From Foetidibacter luteolus (GTDB taxonomy: Bacteria; Bacteroidota; Bacteroidia; Chitinophagales; Chitinophagaceae): a DNA stretch of 64,000 bases. The notes beneath the pieces are model-generated. The model saw only the letters and a program-made list of their open reading frames with translations. It searched no databases and was not told where the DNA came from. Positions 9,004-16,935 of the stretch are shown here, in pieces. Numbering within the stretch: the first letter of the stretch is position 1; each line of letters starts with the position of its first letter. Where the stretch lies: positions 141,472 to 205,471 of the forward strand of contig NZ_VVIP01000058.1 of NCBI RefSeq assembly GCF_009650435.1, read 5' to 3'. A program made the translations under genes and the position numbers.

Positions 9004-9633
9004 TCAGGCATTCGCAAAAAAGGTGCGCAGTTGCTTTAAGCTGCGGTACATTACCCTCCTGGCAGACGATACATGTGAAAAGTTGAACTGTTGTGCTATC
9101 TGGTCGTACCCCATGCCCTTAAAGTAGAAATAATAAATAGCCTTTTGTTCAATACCATCCAGCGCTGTTAATGCTCTGCCAAGGCGCTCCATTAACTCTT
9201 TGTTGGCCTGCCGGGTTAAATAAGTAGCCTCGCTTCGTAGTTCAGGTTCAAAGTCTGCCATTTCAAACTGATCTGTAACCTTTAATATATTGCGCTCTTT
9301 CTTCTGGTAATCTATTATCCTTCTCTTAAAAGATTTTAACAGGTAATACTTTATTGAAGTAGTGGCACTGAAGCCCTGGCGGTTCTCTTTCAGGTACACA
9401 AAGAAATCGTGAAGGCAGTCCCTTACCAGTTCTTTGTCTGCAGTGTACCTGCAGCCATACTCGTAAAGAAGTGTTGAATAGTTATCGTAGATAACAGTAA
9501 AAGCATATTCGCTCCCTTTTTTAAAGGCTTCCCATAGCTGCTTATCCGGAACCTTACTTTCAGCATCCTGGTAATAACAAACCGGGGCAGTACGGGGGGC
9601 ACAGCCTGGTGCCAATTGTTCTTCATACAGCAT
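9004..9633 (-). CDS. ECF-type RNA polymerase sigma factor
   Basis: 209 residues. Sigma region 2 spans about 30-100 (AFTVIYDNYSTLLYEYG, LVRDCLHDFFVYLKENR) and region 4 about 145-205 (ALDGIEQKAIYYFYFKGMGYDQIAQQFNFS, then the recognition helix SSARRVMYRSLKQLR). This is the Bacteroidota ECF type that often drives SusC/SusD genes. No FecR-type anti-sigma factor gene lies beside it and the SusC proteins here lack an STN signalling domain, so it looks like an orphan in this window. It is divergent from the AraC gene at 9831, and the two share a 197-bp promoter region. Confidence 0.92.
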   Translation of the reverse strand: MLYEEQLAPGCAPRTAPVCYYQDAESKVPDKQLWEAFKKGSEYAFTVIYDNYSTLLYEYGCRYTADKELVRDCLHDFFVYLKENRQGFSATTSIKYYLLKSFKRRIIDYQKKERNILKVTDQFEMADFEPELRSEATYLTRQANKELMERLGRALTALDGIEQKAIYYFYFKGMGYDQIAQQFNFSHVSSARRVMYRSLKQLRTFFANA

Positions 9634-9830
9634 AAAGTGGAGGTTTTAAATGTGCGCCGAAGCGTTGGTTAGTATTAAATTATTAATTGGGGTGTTGCTA
9701 GCAATCAATAACCAAATTTCATTTAATACATCCACAATTTTTTCCAACCAATTCACCAGAAGTTATACTATAGTAACATAAATGACAAATACCGGCCGCC
9801 TTATGCTGGGAAATTTAATATCTTACATGT

Positions 9831-10706
9831 ATGAAACCGCATTTGCTGAAAGTTTCTATAGAACCTGAAACATCTTTTAACATACGCCTTAATAAAGGCG
9901 CCAATTTTTATAACCAATGGCACTTTCACCCGGAGATAGAATTGATATACATACACCAGGGAAGGGGCACCAGGTTTATAGGCAACAACGTATCCAGGTT
10001 TGATGCCAATGAGCTGATGCTGATAGGTTCTAACCTTGACCACATGTGGCGGTGCGACCCTGAATATTTCAGGAAAGATTCTACGCTTACGGCAGAAGTT
10101 ACCGTTATCTATTTTCACCGTAGTTTTTTGGGAGACCGCTTCTTTGATAGCCCTGAGCTGGCCACCATTAACAACCTGCTGGAAAAAGCAAAACGGGGAA
10201 TTAAACTTACCGGTGGCGCCAGGTTTGAATTGAGGGACCTGATAGCGCAACTGGTAAAAGCCACAGGCACATTAAAGATTGTGCTTTTACTTACCATACT
10301 TGAAAAAATAGCTAACACGCAGGAGAAAGAATTTGTAAATGCCATGTATCACCCTGTTGATTTTGAAGAAGACGAGGCCAACCGTTTAAACAGGATATTT
10401 CACCATACACTTACCAACTTTCAACGCACTATACCACTGGAAGAAATAGCAGGTATAGCCAACCTTACACCCAAGGCTTTCTGCCGGTATTTCAAATCCA
10501 AAACAAGAAAAACCTACTATAATTTTTTGCTGGAGGTAAGGGTTGCACATGCCTGCAACCTGTTGGTATCAAAAGACAATACCATTTACAGCGTATGTTA
10601 CGAAAGTGGCTTTAACAACATATCTAACTTTAACCGCTACTTTAAAAAAATAACCGGCAAAACACCGTTTACTTACCGCAGGGAACACTATGTGGCAGAC
10701 GATTAA
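9831..10706 (+). CDS. AraC-family regulator with N-terminal cupin sensor
   Basis: 291 residues. The N-terminal half has a cupin: FYNQWHFHPEIELIYIHQG (about 24-42), then GSNLDHMW. The C-terminal 100 residues form the AraC double HTH (PLEEIAGIANLTPKAFCRYFK, then NTIYSVCYESGFNNISNFNRYFKKITGKTPFTYR). It should bind a small molecule and activate nearby catabolic genes. It stands between the hemicellulase region and the large minus-strand catabolic locus starting at 10919, which it may control (inference from position only). Confidence 0.92.
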   Translation: MKPHLLKVSIEPETSFNIRLNKGANFYNQWHFHPEIELIYIHQGRGTRFIGNNVSRFDANELMLIGSNLDHMWRCDPEYFRKDSTLTAEVTVIYFHRSFLGDRFFDSPELATINNLLEKAKRGIKLTGGARFELRDLIAQLVKATGTLKIVLLLTILEKIANTQEKEFVNAMYHPVDFEEDEANRLNRIFHHTLTNFQRTIPLEEIAGIANLTPKAFCRYFKSKTRKTYYNFLLEVRVAHACNLLVSKDNTIYSVCYESGFNNISNFNRYFKKITGKTPFTYRREHYVADD

Positions 10707-10763
10707 AAGCAATGTTCTTTTGTTCAATGTTTAATGTTAGCGGCATTTTCCATGCTGAATCAT

Positions 10764-10786
10764 TTCTGGCAGCGAAGCTGGCAGAA
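10764..10786. repeat. Hairpin related to the 6703/6783 pair
   Basis: TTCTG-g-CAGC-gaa-GCTG-g-CAGAA, with the same layout of outer and inner stems as the two hairpins at 6703-6809. It lies immediately beside an interspersed repeat copy, as those do. Confidence 0.6.
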
Positions 10787-10798
10787 ACATAACCCATC

Positions 10799-10893
10799 TA
10801 CCAGGGTCTGAAAAGATGCCATGAAAAACCGGCCGACGAACGGATTGCGACGCAACAGGCGATGCCACAGGGCTATATCGCCGGTACCATAAA
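10799..10893 (+). repeat. Interspersed GCGACGCAAC-type repeat, copy 2
   Basis: Blocks in order: CCAGGGTCTGAAAAG, ATGAAAAACCGG, GACGAACGGATTGCGACGCA, AGGCGATGCCA, GCCGGTACCATAAAAA. It lies between the AraC gene and the convergent PPC-domain gene. Confidence 0.85.
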
Positions 10894-10918
10894 AATGCTT
10901 TGCCTGCAAGCGGAAGAG

Positions 10919-11434
10919 CTATTCTTTTTTGAGTGTTTTAATGGTACGCAGTTCCGGAAACTCCTTACTCCATTCGCGGGTTATTTTTTCCTGTGTTGGT
11001 ATAATAAAAATCTCCAGCAGCAACGATACTTCTGCTTCTTTCAGGTGGCCGCCATGTACGGTAAAATCTGGTGCTCCCAGGTTTACATGCGGGTGCACAA
11101 TCGGCTTGCCTTCAAACCAGCCAAGGTTGCCAAGCAGCGAAAGTACTTCCATAGAGCCCTTAAATTTTTTGTAGTTGTAGTGCTTGGCATTAACGTCGTA
11201 ATAAGCCACTTCCGGGTTTTGCACGGCGCCAAGGCCGGTAAAAGTAGCGCCGGGCAGTTTTTCTTTTTCGAGGAATGCATTTAAACTGGCCACCACCGGC
11301 TGCCCCTTTTTAAGTACGAGCAAATAATTATTTCCATCCTTGCGGTAATCAAGGTCAGCAGCGGTAACGGTTGCAGTTTGAGATACCAGTTTTGACGCAA
11401 TTAAAAGGAAAATAAAAGGAAGTAATTTCTTCAT
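10919..11434 (-). CDS. Exported PPC/DUF296-domain protein
   Basis: 171 residues with signal peptide MKKLLPFIFLLIASKLVSQ. The rest is one PPC (DUF296) domain: NYLLVLKKGQPVVASLNAFLEKEKL, TFTGLGAVQNPEVAYYD, and the His-rich end KPIVHPHVNLGAPDFTVHGGHL, whose His residues could bind a metal. In plants this fold is linked to AT-hook DNA-binding proteins, but bacterial single-domain members are uncharacterised, and an exported one cannot act on chromosomal DNA. It is the last gene of the minus-strand catabolic locus, so a role in handling the imported sugar is possible but unproven. Confidence 0.85.
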   Translation of the reverse strand: MKKLLPFIFLLIASKLVSQTATVTAADLDYRKDGNNYLLVLKKGQPVVASLNAFLEKEKLPGATFTGLGAVQNPEVAYYDVNAKHYNYKKFKGSMEVLSLLGNLGWFEGKPIVHPHVNLGAPDFTVHGGHLKEAEVSLLLEIFIIPTQEKITREWSKEFPELRTIKTLKKE

Positions 11435-11549
11435 GAGTTATTTATTTTGTGTGGCAGATAAATGCACTTAACAGGCAAGGTTACAATGCCCTGCACAAAT
11501 GGCGAATACACGCCGGCGAACAATTTAAAAGTGCTGAAAAATGGGTCGG

Positions 11550-13451
11550 TTATTTTCCTTTGTTCCAGAAAATAAATGTGCCACGGTTGGTAGCGGTTAT
11601 AATGTCTGGTGCGCCGTCTTTGTTAAGGTCAACCACGGTTACTTCAGAGCCTGCGCCGGAACGGTTGTGTATAAGCTCGGGCACAAACCTGGCGCCGCCG
11701 GGTGCATTTTTGTCCCGCACGGTTTTGTACCAATAAAGTACGGGCGGCCCGTAGGAGTCGGGATCATACATATTGTCAAGATGTGTAAAGTAACGTTTAC
11801 CCACTACAAAATCAGGAATACCATCCTTGTCTATATCGGCAAAAGCTGCGCCATGCGCCTGCGAAAAAGTTACATCGCCTGCGTTCTGCTGCGAGTAATC
11901 GTCGCTGATAATATGCCGCTCAAAACTAATATTGCCCGCAGCGTCTCTCTTTTGCTCAAACCAAGCCAGGCCAAAGCCATGCACATTTAAGTTACACACC
12001 ACATCGTTAAGGCCATCGCCGTTGGCATCATATACAGCCATTAGTGCGCCGCCCACATTAGAAGCCCTGTTCTTGTACCGTCCAAAAGCAACAGGGTGAT
12101 ATTTCCAGGTAATGTTTTGTTTCAACTCCGCTGGCTGCTCCCACCAGCCGTTGGCGCCAAGTATATCTATGCGGCCATCGCCGTTAATATCGCCGGTGCC
12201 AATGCCATGCGCCAATGCATAGCCGGGTTCTGATACATTGTACTCTATCCATTTTTTGGTAGGATCCGACGGGTCTGGTTTGGCAAAACGAAAAGCACCG
12301 CCCGCCGCATACACCAGCTCTGGTTTGCCATCCTTATCAATATCAATAAAATCCGTTGTTTCGCTTTGTACAGCGGGCAGTACATCGTAACCTGCCCAGC
12401 GGCGTGATTCTTTGCCCGGGTTTACATACAATGTTGCAATAGGCGGCGTATTCAGTATATCCGGCCATCCGTCGTTATTAAAATCGTAGGTGAATTGTAT
12501 ATGCGTACGGCTGAATTCCTTTGAAGGGCCTACTGCCACGGCGGGGTAAATTTCCCGGTGCCTGGTAAAATCCGGGCCAAAGTAAATGTAGGGGCCAGAT
12601 ACCACATCCATGTGGCCGTCTTTATCATAATCGCCTGCATCAGCGCCCCAGGAATAATACATATCGCTTATCTGCTGTACGGTAAAGCGTGGTGACACCT
12701 GCTCGGCAGGGTTAACCCGCACGGCAACATCCTTGTACATAATATCTTTAAAGCTTGCCTGGCCATTACCGCCTACATACAATGCCAGCGGACCAAAACC
12801 GGTAATGCCATATGTGCCTTCCACTGCGCCGCCATTTTCCCGGCCATCATTTAAAAAACTCCTGATAACATTTGTTTCCAAAAAAACTTCAATGCCGTTC
12901 CATTCATTGTCGCGGAAATCTGTAGCAGGCCTAACCATGGGTACATCAGCCGGTTGTTTGGCGGGTGGCAGGCGTGGCACTTCCCTTAAAGTACCGGTAT
13001 CCGGCGGCGGCGCCATACGGTAAAAAATACCGCCTGCGGGCCTTAGCTTTTCCCTTTTTATTTCTTTGCCCTGCGCATCTAAATAAACCTGGCAGGGCAA
13101 TGCACCTTCTTTACCCGGCGATACCAATACCCCGGTGTAGCCTTCAGCGGTTTTCTGCATCCTGAACAATATGGCCGTATTGGCCTGCCCCGTAGCCCTA
13201 AACATGGCATGAAAGCCAATATCCTGGTAGCCGTTATCCATTACCAGCCAGCCACCTGCGGCATCTTTAGCCTTCCCGGTAATTTCCCCGTCTTTGGCCG
13301 TCCACTCTACGTTGCCCATTGCATGCCAGCCGCTAAGCCCGCTGCCTTTAAACTTATGGTCTGGCAGAAAGGTTAGCCCCAGGCTTTGTTGCTGCCCGTA
13401 ACAAAAAACAAAGCCGGTAAAAAAGAACAAGCAAACAAGCATCTGCTTCAT
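11550..13451 (-). CDS. Secreted DUF1080 + FG-GAP/VCBS-repeat protein
   Basis: The frame is open from 13493, but MKQMLVCLFFFTGFVF (start 13451) gives a proper signal peptide, so the later start is chosen (633 residues). Residues about 25-235 match the DUF1080 / 3-keto-disaccharide hydrolase sandwich (FKGSGLSGWHAMGNVEWTAK, GGWLVMDNGYQDIGFHAMF, EWNGIEVFLETNVIRSFLND). From about 255 to the end come FG-GAP/VCBS repeats of the DxDxDGxxD type (DYDKDGHMDVVSG, DIDKDGKPELVYA, DINGDGRIDILGA, DLNKDGAPDIITA), which bind calcium and form a seven-bladed propeller. It may be a sugar-binding or keto-sugar-cleaving surface protein. The PQQ dehydrogenase gene is next in the locus. Confidence 0.88.
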   Translation of the reverse strand: MKQMLVCLFFFTGFVFCYGQQQSLGLTFLPDHKFKGSGLSGWHAMGNVEWTAKDGEITGKAKDAAGGWLVMDNGYQDIGFHAMFRATGQANTAILFRMQKTAEGYTGVLVSPGKEGALPCQVYLDAQGKEIKREKLRPAGGIFYRMAPPPDTGTLREVPRLPPAKQPADVPMVRPATDFRDNEWNGIEVFLETNVIRSFLNDGRENGGAVEGTYGITGFGPLALYVGGNGQASFKDIMYKDVAVRVNPAEQVSPRFTVQQISDMYYSWGADAGDYDKDGHMDVVSGPYIYFGPDFTRHREIYPAVAVGPSKEFSRTHIQFTYDFNNDGWPDILNTPPIATLYVNPGKESRRWAGYDVLPAVQSETTDFIDIDKDGKPELVYAAGGAFRFAKPDPSDPTKKWIEYNVSEPGYALAHGIGTGDINGDGRIDILGANGWWEQPAELKQNITWKYHPVAFGRYKNRASNVGGALMAVYDANGDGLNDVVCNLNVHGFGLAWFEQKRDAAGNISFERHIISDDYSQQNAGDVTFSQAHGAAFADIDKDGIPDFVVGKRYFTHLDNMYDPDSYGPPVLYWYKTVRDKNAPGGARFVPELIHNRSGAGSEVTVVDLNKDGAPDIITATNRGTFIFWNKGK

Positions 13452-13537
13452 AATATCATAAATTTTAGTTTGGCTAACGCCATGTGCGGCCATCAGCCTG
13501 TTTTGTTTTACTATTTTTTCAGCCCTGGCTTATTTTA

Positions 13538-13625
13538 GATACCAGCGACGGTATTTTATGGCATCGCCTGTTGCGTCGCAATCACTTCATCGTTCGGTTC
13601 ATTGGGCAGCTTTTCAGCCCAGGTA
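13538..13625 (-). repeat. Interspersed GCGACGCAAC-type repeat, copy 3
   Basis: On the minus strand: CTGGGCTGAAAAG, GAACGATGAAGTGATTGCGA, CGCAACAGGCGATGCCATAA, then CGTCGCTGGTATC. Same block order as the copies at 10799 and 32526. Confidence 0.85.
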
Positions 13626-13627
13626 GA

Positions 13628-13815
13628 GAATATCGAACAAGGAACAAGGAATGTTGAATGAAGAATTACTCACCATTCACCACTCACCAAATGAATATCG
13701 AACAAGGAACAAGGAATGTTGAATGAAGAATGAATGCCCCACACTCACCATTCACCATTCACCATTCACGATTCACTACTCCCTACTCACCACTCACCAT
13801 TCACCACTCACCACT
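13628..13815. repeat. Direct duplication and low-complexity ACTCACCATTC array
   Basis: A 38-bp segment beginning GAATATCGAACAAGG is repeated at 13628 and 13693. It is followed by many tandem imperfect copies of CACCATTCAC / CACTCACCA up to the end of the PQQ dehydrogenase gene. Such arrays are common between Bacteroidota genes; no gene is seen in it. Confidence 0.8.
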
Positions 13816-16139
13816 CACTTCTCCGGCAACGCAAACACCACATACGCCCCGGGTATTTTTTCCGGTGGTGTAGCCGGGCCTTTTGCCGTATCCCGCTTTT
13901 CTTCCTGCTGCCTGCCAAATACCAGTGGCGCGGTAGCACATAACGCCAGGTAATGCTTTCCGTTAATTTCATACATGGCAGGTATTGCCTCGGTAACAGC
14001 GGGCAGTTCGTACGACCATAACTGCCTGCCATTATCCACATCAAAGGCGTACAGCTTTCCGTCTTTGCCTGTGCAAAAGAGCACTCCGGTAGAAGTAACC
14101 ACCATGCCCTGGCGCTGCGCCCTCAGCATACCCGTATTTTTAGCACCCAGCTTTTCAGCTTCCTTGTCAGAGCCAATGGGTATCTGCCATTTTATTTTGC
14201 CGGTATTAAGGTCGTAAGCCGTTATGGTTGACCACGGCGGGCTAATAATGTACGGAAAGTTAAGGCCCCATCCCGGTGGGATAAAATACCTGTCAAGCGG
14301 CACATCCGCATCTTCGGGATAAGGAACGCCATACTGTTGCCCAAACATGGCAGCGCCATTTAAGCCAGTCACTTCCCGCTGCTCTAACCCGCCGGGCGCC
14401 CCGCCTGAATCTACCACTGGGCCTGTAACTTTAAACGGAATATTGTCCATAAAGGGGAACCGGCCACCACCCGGGCCGCTTGTAATATACTGGTATAGTT
14501 TCTTTACATCTTCTTCCTTAAGGCCGGGAAAAGCAGGCATTTCGCCTTTACCGCTATGCAGCACCTGTTGAAAATCTTTGAAACTGTGCCTCGATTTTAG
14601 CGATAGTAATTCGGGGCCTACGCCTCCCCTCCTGTCTGCGCCATGGCAGGCCATACAGGTGGTCATGTAAATTTTTTGCCCGCTTGCCGAAGCCTGCTGT
14701 GCCTCCAGCTCTTCTTTTGTTGGCGGTGATATTTTTTTCACTTTGCCATAAACGGATGGCCATTCTACCGTACGTACAAACATCAGCCCTTTTTCCGGTA
14801 TGGATGCTGTACTGCCCCAGCTTGCGCCACCAACAGCACCCGGCATGGATATGGTTTCCCTGTCCATGGAAACGGGTACAAAAAGGCCGGAAGGTATGGT
14901 ATCCACTCTTGCTTGCCAGTCCACTTTTTCAGCGTCTGAAAGAAAATAGGGATTAAGGTCTGCCGAGGTGAGTTTTTGCCTGTTAAAGGGAGGCACTACT
15001 GTTGGGTGAGGTTGGGTAGGCCATGCCTGTTCGCCGGGTATATCACTGGCGGGTACCGGCTTTTCTTCAATAGGCCACAAAGGCTCGCCGGTAACACGGT
15101 CAAACACGTACAGGAAGCCGTTTTTGCCGGCAACGGCAACGGCATCTGTTTTCTTTCCATCATGGTCAACAGTAATAAGCTGGGGCGCCGCTGCAAGGTC
15201 GTAATCCCAGAGATCGTGGTGCACGGTTTGATAATGCCACAGCCGTTTGCCGGTACGGGCATCCACAGCCAGCAGGCAGTTACCAAACAGGTTAGCGCCC
15301 ACCCTGTCTCCCCCGTAATAATCATACGTGGGAGAACCCAGCGGGAAGTAAGCTATGCCGCGCTTATCATCAACGGTTATTTCTCCCCAGGTATTAACAC
15401 CGCCGATATATTTATAAGCGTCTTTAGGCCAGGTATCATAGCCAAATTCGCCGGGCTGTGGCACGGTATGAAATATCCAAACCAGTTTACCGGTAACAAC
15501 GTCATAAGCCCTGCAGTGGCCGGGTGTGGAAACATGATTTTCGCCAGGCGCCGAGCCGAGTATGATAAGGTTCTCAAATATTTTTCCAGGCGTGCCGGAT
15601 TGCACCCTTGCTATTTTTTTCGGGTCTCCACCAAGAGCCTCCTTCAGGTCAACCAGGCCTTTGTTGCCAAAACTTAGTATAGACTTACCGGTAGTGGCAT
15701 CTATGGCCTGCAGGTAATTGTTTATCTGGAAAATCAGGCGCCGGTCTTTACGGTCTTTGCTTTCCCAGTAATTAATACCGCGCCTGGCAATGCCGGTAAG
15801 GTTGGCATGTATCCATATTTCCTTAGCTGTAACAGCGTTTAATGCAACCAGTGAACTGTTTTTAGCCAGCACATACATTACAGTATCTACTATAACCGGG
15901 TTCCACTGGTAAGTTTTACCATCTTCTACGGCGTAAGACCAGGCCACCTGCAGTTGGTTGACGTTTTCTTTGGTAATGTCATCTACAACTACATATTTTG
16001 ATTGGTCTGGCCCGCCACCATAATCCATCCAGGTAGTATGCTCATCTGAGCCGCTTTTGCATGCAAACAGAGAGACTAATGCAAAGGCCGGGATAATTGC
16101 GTTAATGTAACGGGGCCTTGAGTGTTTTACAAACTTCAT
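13815..16139 (-). CDS. PQQ-dependent dehydrogenase lipoprotein with internal cytochrome c domain
   Basis: The frame opens at 16151, but MKFVKHSRPRYINAII (start 16139) gives a lipoprotein signal with lipobox LVSLFAC; 774 residues. The propeller begins WMDYGGGPDQSKY..NQLQVAWSYAVEDG and carries PQQ repeats (LVALNAVTAKEIW, FLYVFDRVTGEPLW, KLYAFDVDNGRQLWSY). A mono-heme cytochrome c domain is inserted at about residues 480-560, with CMACHG (Cys495, Cys498, His499 from this start) and a probable axial Met in GKGEMPAFPG; the propeller then resumes. Enzymes of this kind oxidise sugars or alcohols in the periplasm and pass electrons through heme to the respiratory chain. No PQQ synthesis genes are in the window. 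Confidence 0.92.
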   Translation of the reverse strand: MKFVKHSRPRYINAIIPAFALVSLFACKSGSDEHTTWMDYGGGPDQSKYVVVDDITKENVNQLQVAWSYAVEDGKTYQWNPVIVDTVMYVLAKNSSLVALNAVTAKEIWIHANLTGIARRGINYWESKDRKDRRLIFQINNYLQAIDATTGKSILSFGNKGLVDLKEALGGDPKKIARVQSGTPGKIFENLIILGSAPGENHVSTPGHCRAYDVVTGKLVWIFHTVPQPGEFGYDTWPKDAYKYIGGVNTWGEITVDDKRGIAYFPLGSPTYDYYGGDRVGANLFGNCLLAVDARTGKRLWHYQTVHHDLWDYDLAAAPQLITVDHDGKKTDAVAVAGKNGFLYVFDRVTGEPLWPIEEKPVPASDIPGEQAWPTQPHPTVVPPFNRQKLTSADLNPYFLSDAEKVDWQARVDTIPSGLFVPVSMDRETISMPGAVGGASWGSTASIPEKGLMFVRTVEWPSVYGKVKKISPPTKEELEAQQASASGQKIYMTTCMACHGADRRGGVGPELLSLKSRHSFKDFQQVLHSGKGEMPAFPGLKEEDVKKLYQYITSGPGGGRFPFMDNIPFKVTGPVVDSGGAPGGLEQREVTGLNGAAMFGQQYGVPYPEDADVPLDRYFIPPGWGLNFPYIISPPWSTITAYDLNTGKIKWQIPIGSDKEAEKLGAKNTGMLRAQRQGMVVTSTGVLFCTGKDGKLYAFDVDNGRQLWSYELPAVTEAIPAMYEINGKHYLALCATAPLVFGRQQEEKRDTAKGPATPPEKIPGAYVVFALPEK

Positions 16140-16178
16140 AATGACAGCCATTGCTAAGAGCTATTATAAATAAGAGAT

Positions 16179-16555
16179 ACCAAGTACGATTTACGAAGTA
16201 CGAAGTACTATTTGCTATCTGCGATTCAGGAGGCATATAGCACCACTTACCAAGTACGATTTACGAAGTACGAAGTACTATTCGCTATCTGCGATTCAGG
16301 AGGCATATAGCACCATTTACCAAGTACGATTTACGAAGTACGAAGTACTATTTGCCACCTATGATTCAGGAGGCATATAGCACCATTTACCAAGTACGAT
16401 TTACGAAGTACGAAGTACTATTTGCCACCTATGATTCATGAGGCATATAGCACCATTTACCAAGTATGATTTACGAAGTACGAAGTACTATATGCTATAT
16501 GTGATTCACGAAACATAGGCACCTTTCATTAAGTACGATTTAGGAAGTACTCAAA
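16179..16555 (+). repeat. 70-bp tandem repeat array, five full copies plus a partial sixth
   Basis: Units start at 16179, 16249, 16319, 16389 and 16459 (period exactly 70), with a decayed sixth from about 16529. Each begins ACCAAGTACGATTTACGAAG, continues with TACGAAGTACTATTTG, then GCGATTCAGGAGGCATATAG and CACC. Copies differ by a few bases. The GTACGAAGTAC part is self-complementary. Inverted pieces of the same sequence lie at 16611-16625 and 16668-16698. Confidence 0.95.
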
Positions 16556-16610
16556 CCAAATAAGAAGCACCATGCGGGATGAATGCAACACGATGCAAGC
16601 TTTAGGTGGT

Positions 16611-16698
16611 CGTACTTCGTACTTAATGCTGTTAAACAGCGTAGCCTACAAACAAGCACCTTGCAAAGAGTACTTCGTACTTCGTAAATCGTACTTAA
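16611..16698 (-). repeat. Inverted copies of the tandem-repeat head
   Basis: CGTACTTCGTACTTA at 16611-16625, and GAGTACTTCGTACTTCG followed by TAAATCGTACTTAA at 16668-16698, are reverse complements of the first 30 bases of the 70-bp unit. They could pair with any array unit to form a long hairpin or cruciform. Confidence 0.85.
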
Positions 16699-16734
16699 AC
16701 AAGCAACCCGCCTGCAAAGAGCCAACCTGTTACA

Positions 16735-16845
16735 CCCGGGTGAGGGATTGCAGCGGATACCCCGGTGAGGGCCTGTGCATTGGCCTTTGTGCCGGAGTAT
16801 GAGCGGAAAGCCCGACCCCTTGCGATAGCTTGGGGGCACCCCCTG
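16735..16845 (+). ncRNA. Flavo-1-like structured RNA element
   Basis: Visible pairings: outer GGGTG (16738) with CACCC near 16838; inner ATAC-c-CCGG with CCGG-a-GTAT enclosing a GGCC..GGCC hairpin; then AGCGGAAAGCCCGACC and a hairpin CCCC-tt-GC-gata-GC-tt-GGGG. The nested stems plus the AGCGGAAAGCCCGACC core match a structured element I know from many Bacteroidota genomes, probably the flavo-1 motif. Its function is not established. It sits downstream of the minus-strand SusD gene and could be transcribed in either direction; the strand given follows the conserved core. Confidence 0.5.
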
Positions 16846-16935
16846 ATTTAATACTGCTATGAATTTTAAAACGTGAAGTGACAAACATGCGTTTATAATT
16901 TTTACCATGCCTGACGCTTCACGTTTTAATAAATA

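Noticed and set aside
10862..11284. 140-codon plus-strand open frame
   Set aside because: It is antisense to the well-supported PPC/DUF296 gene and has no family signature.
14976..15677. 233-codon plus-strand open frame
   Set aside because: Antisense to the PQQ dehydrogenase; composition is that of a shadow frame.
16179..16555. Tandem array as a CRISPR
   Set aside because: The whole 70-bp unit repeats with only scattered base changes; there are no unique spacers and no cas genes.
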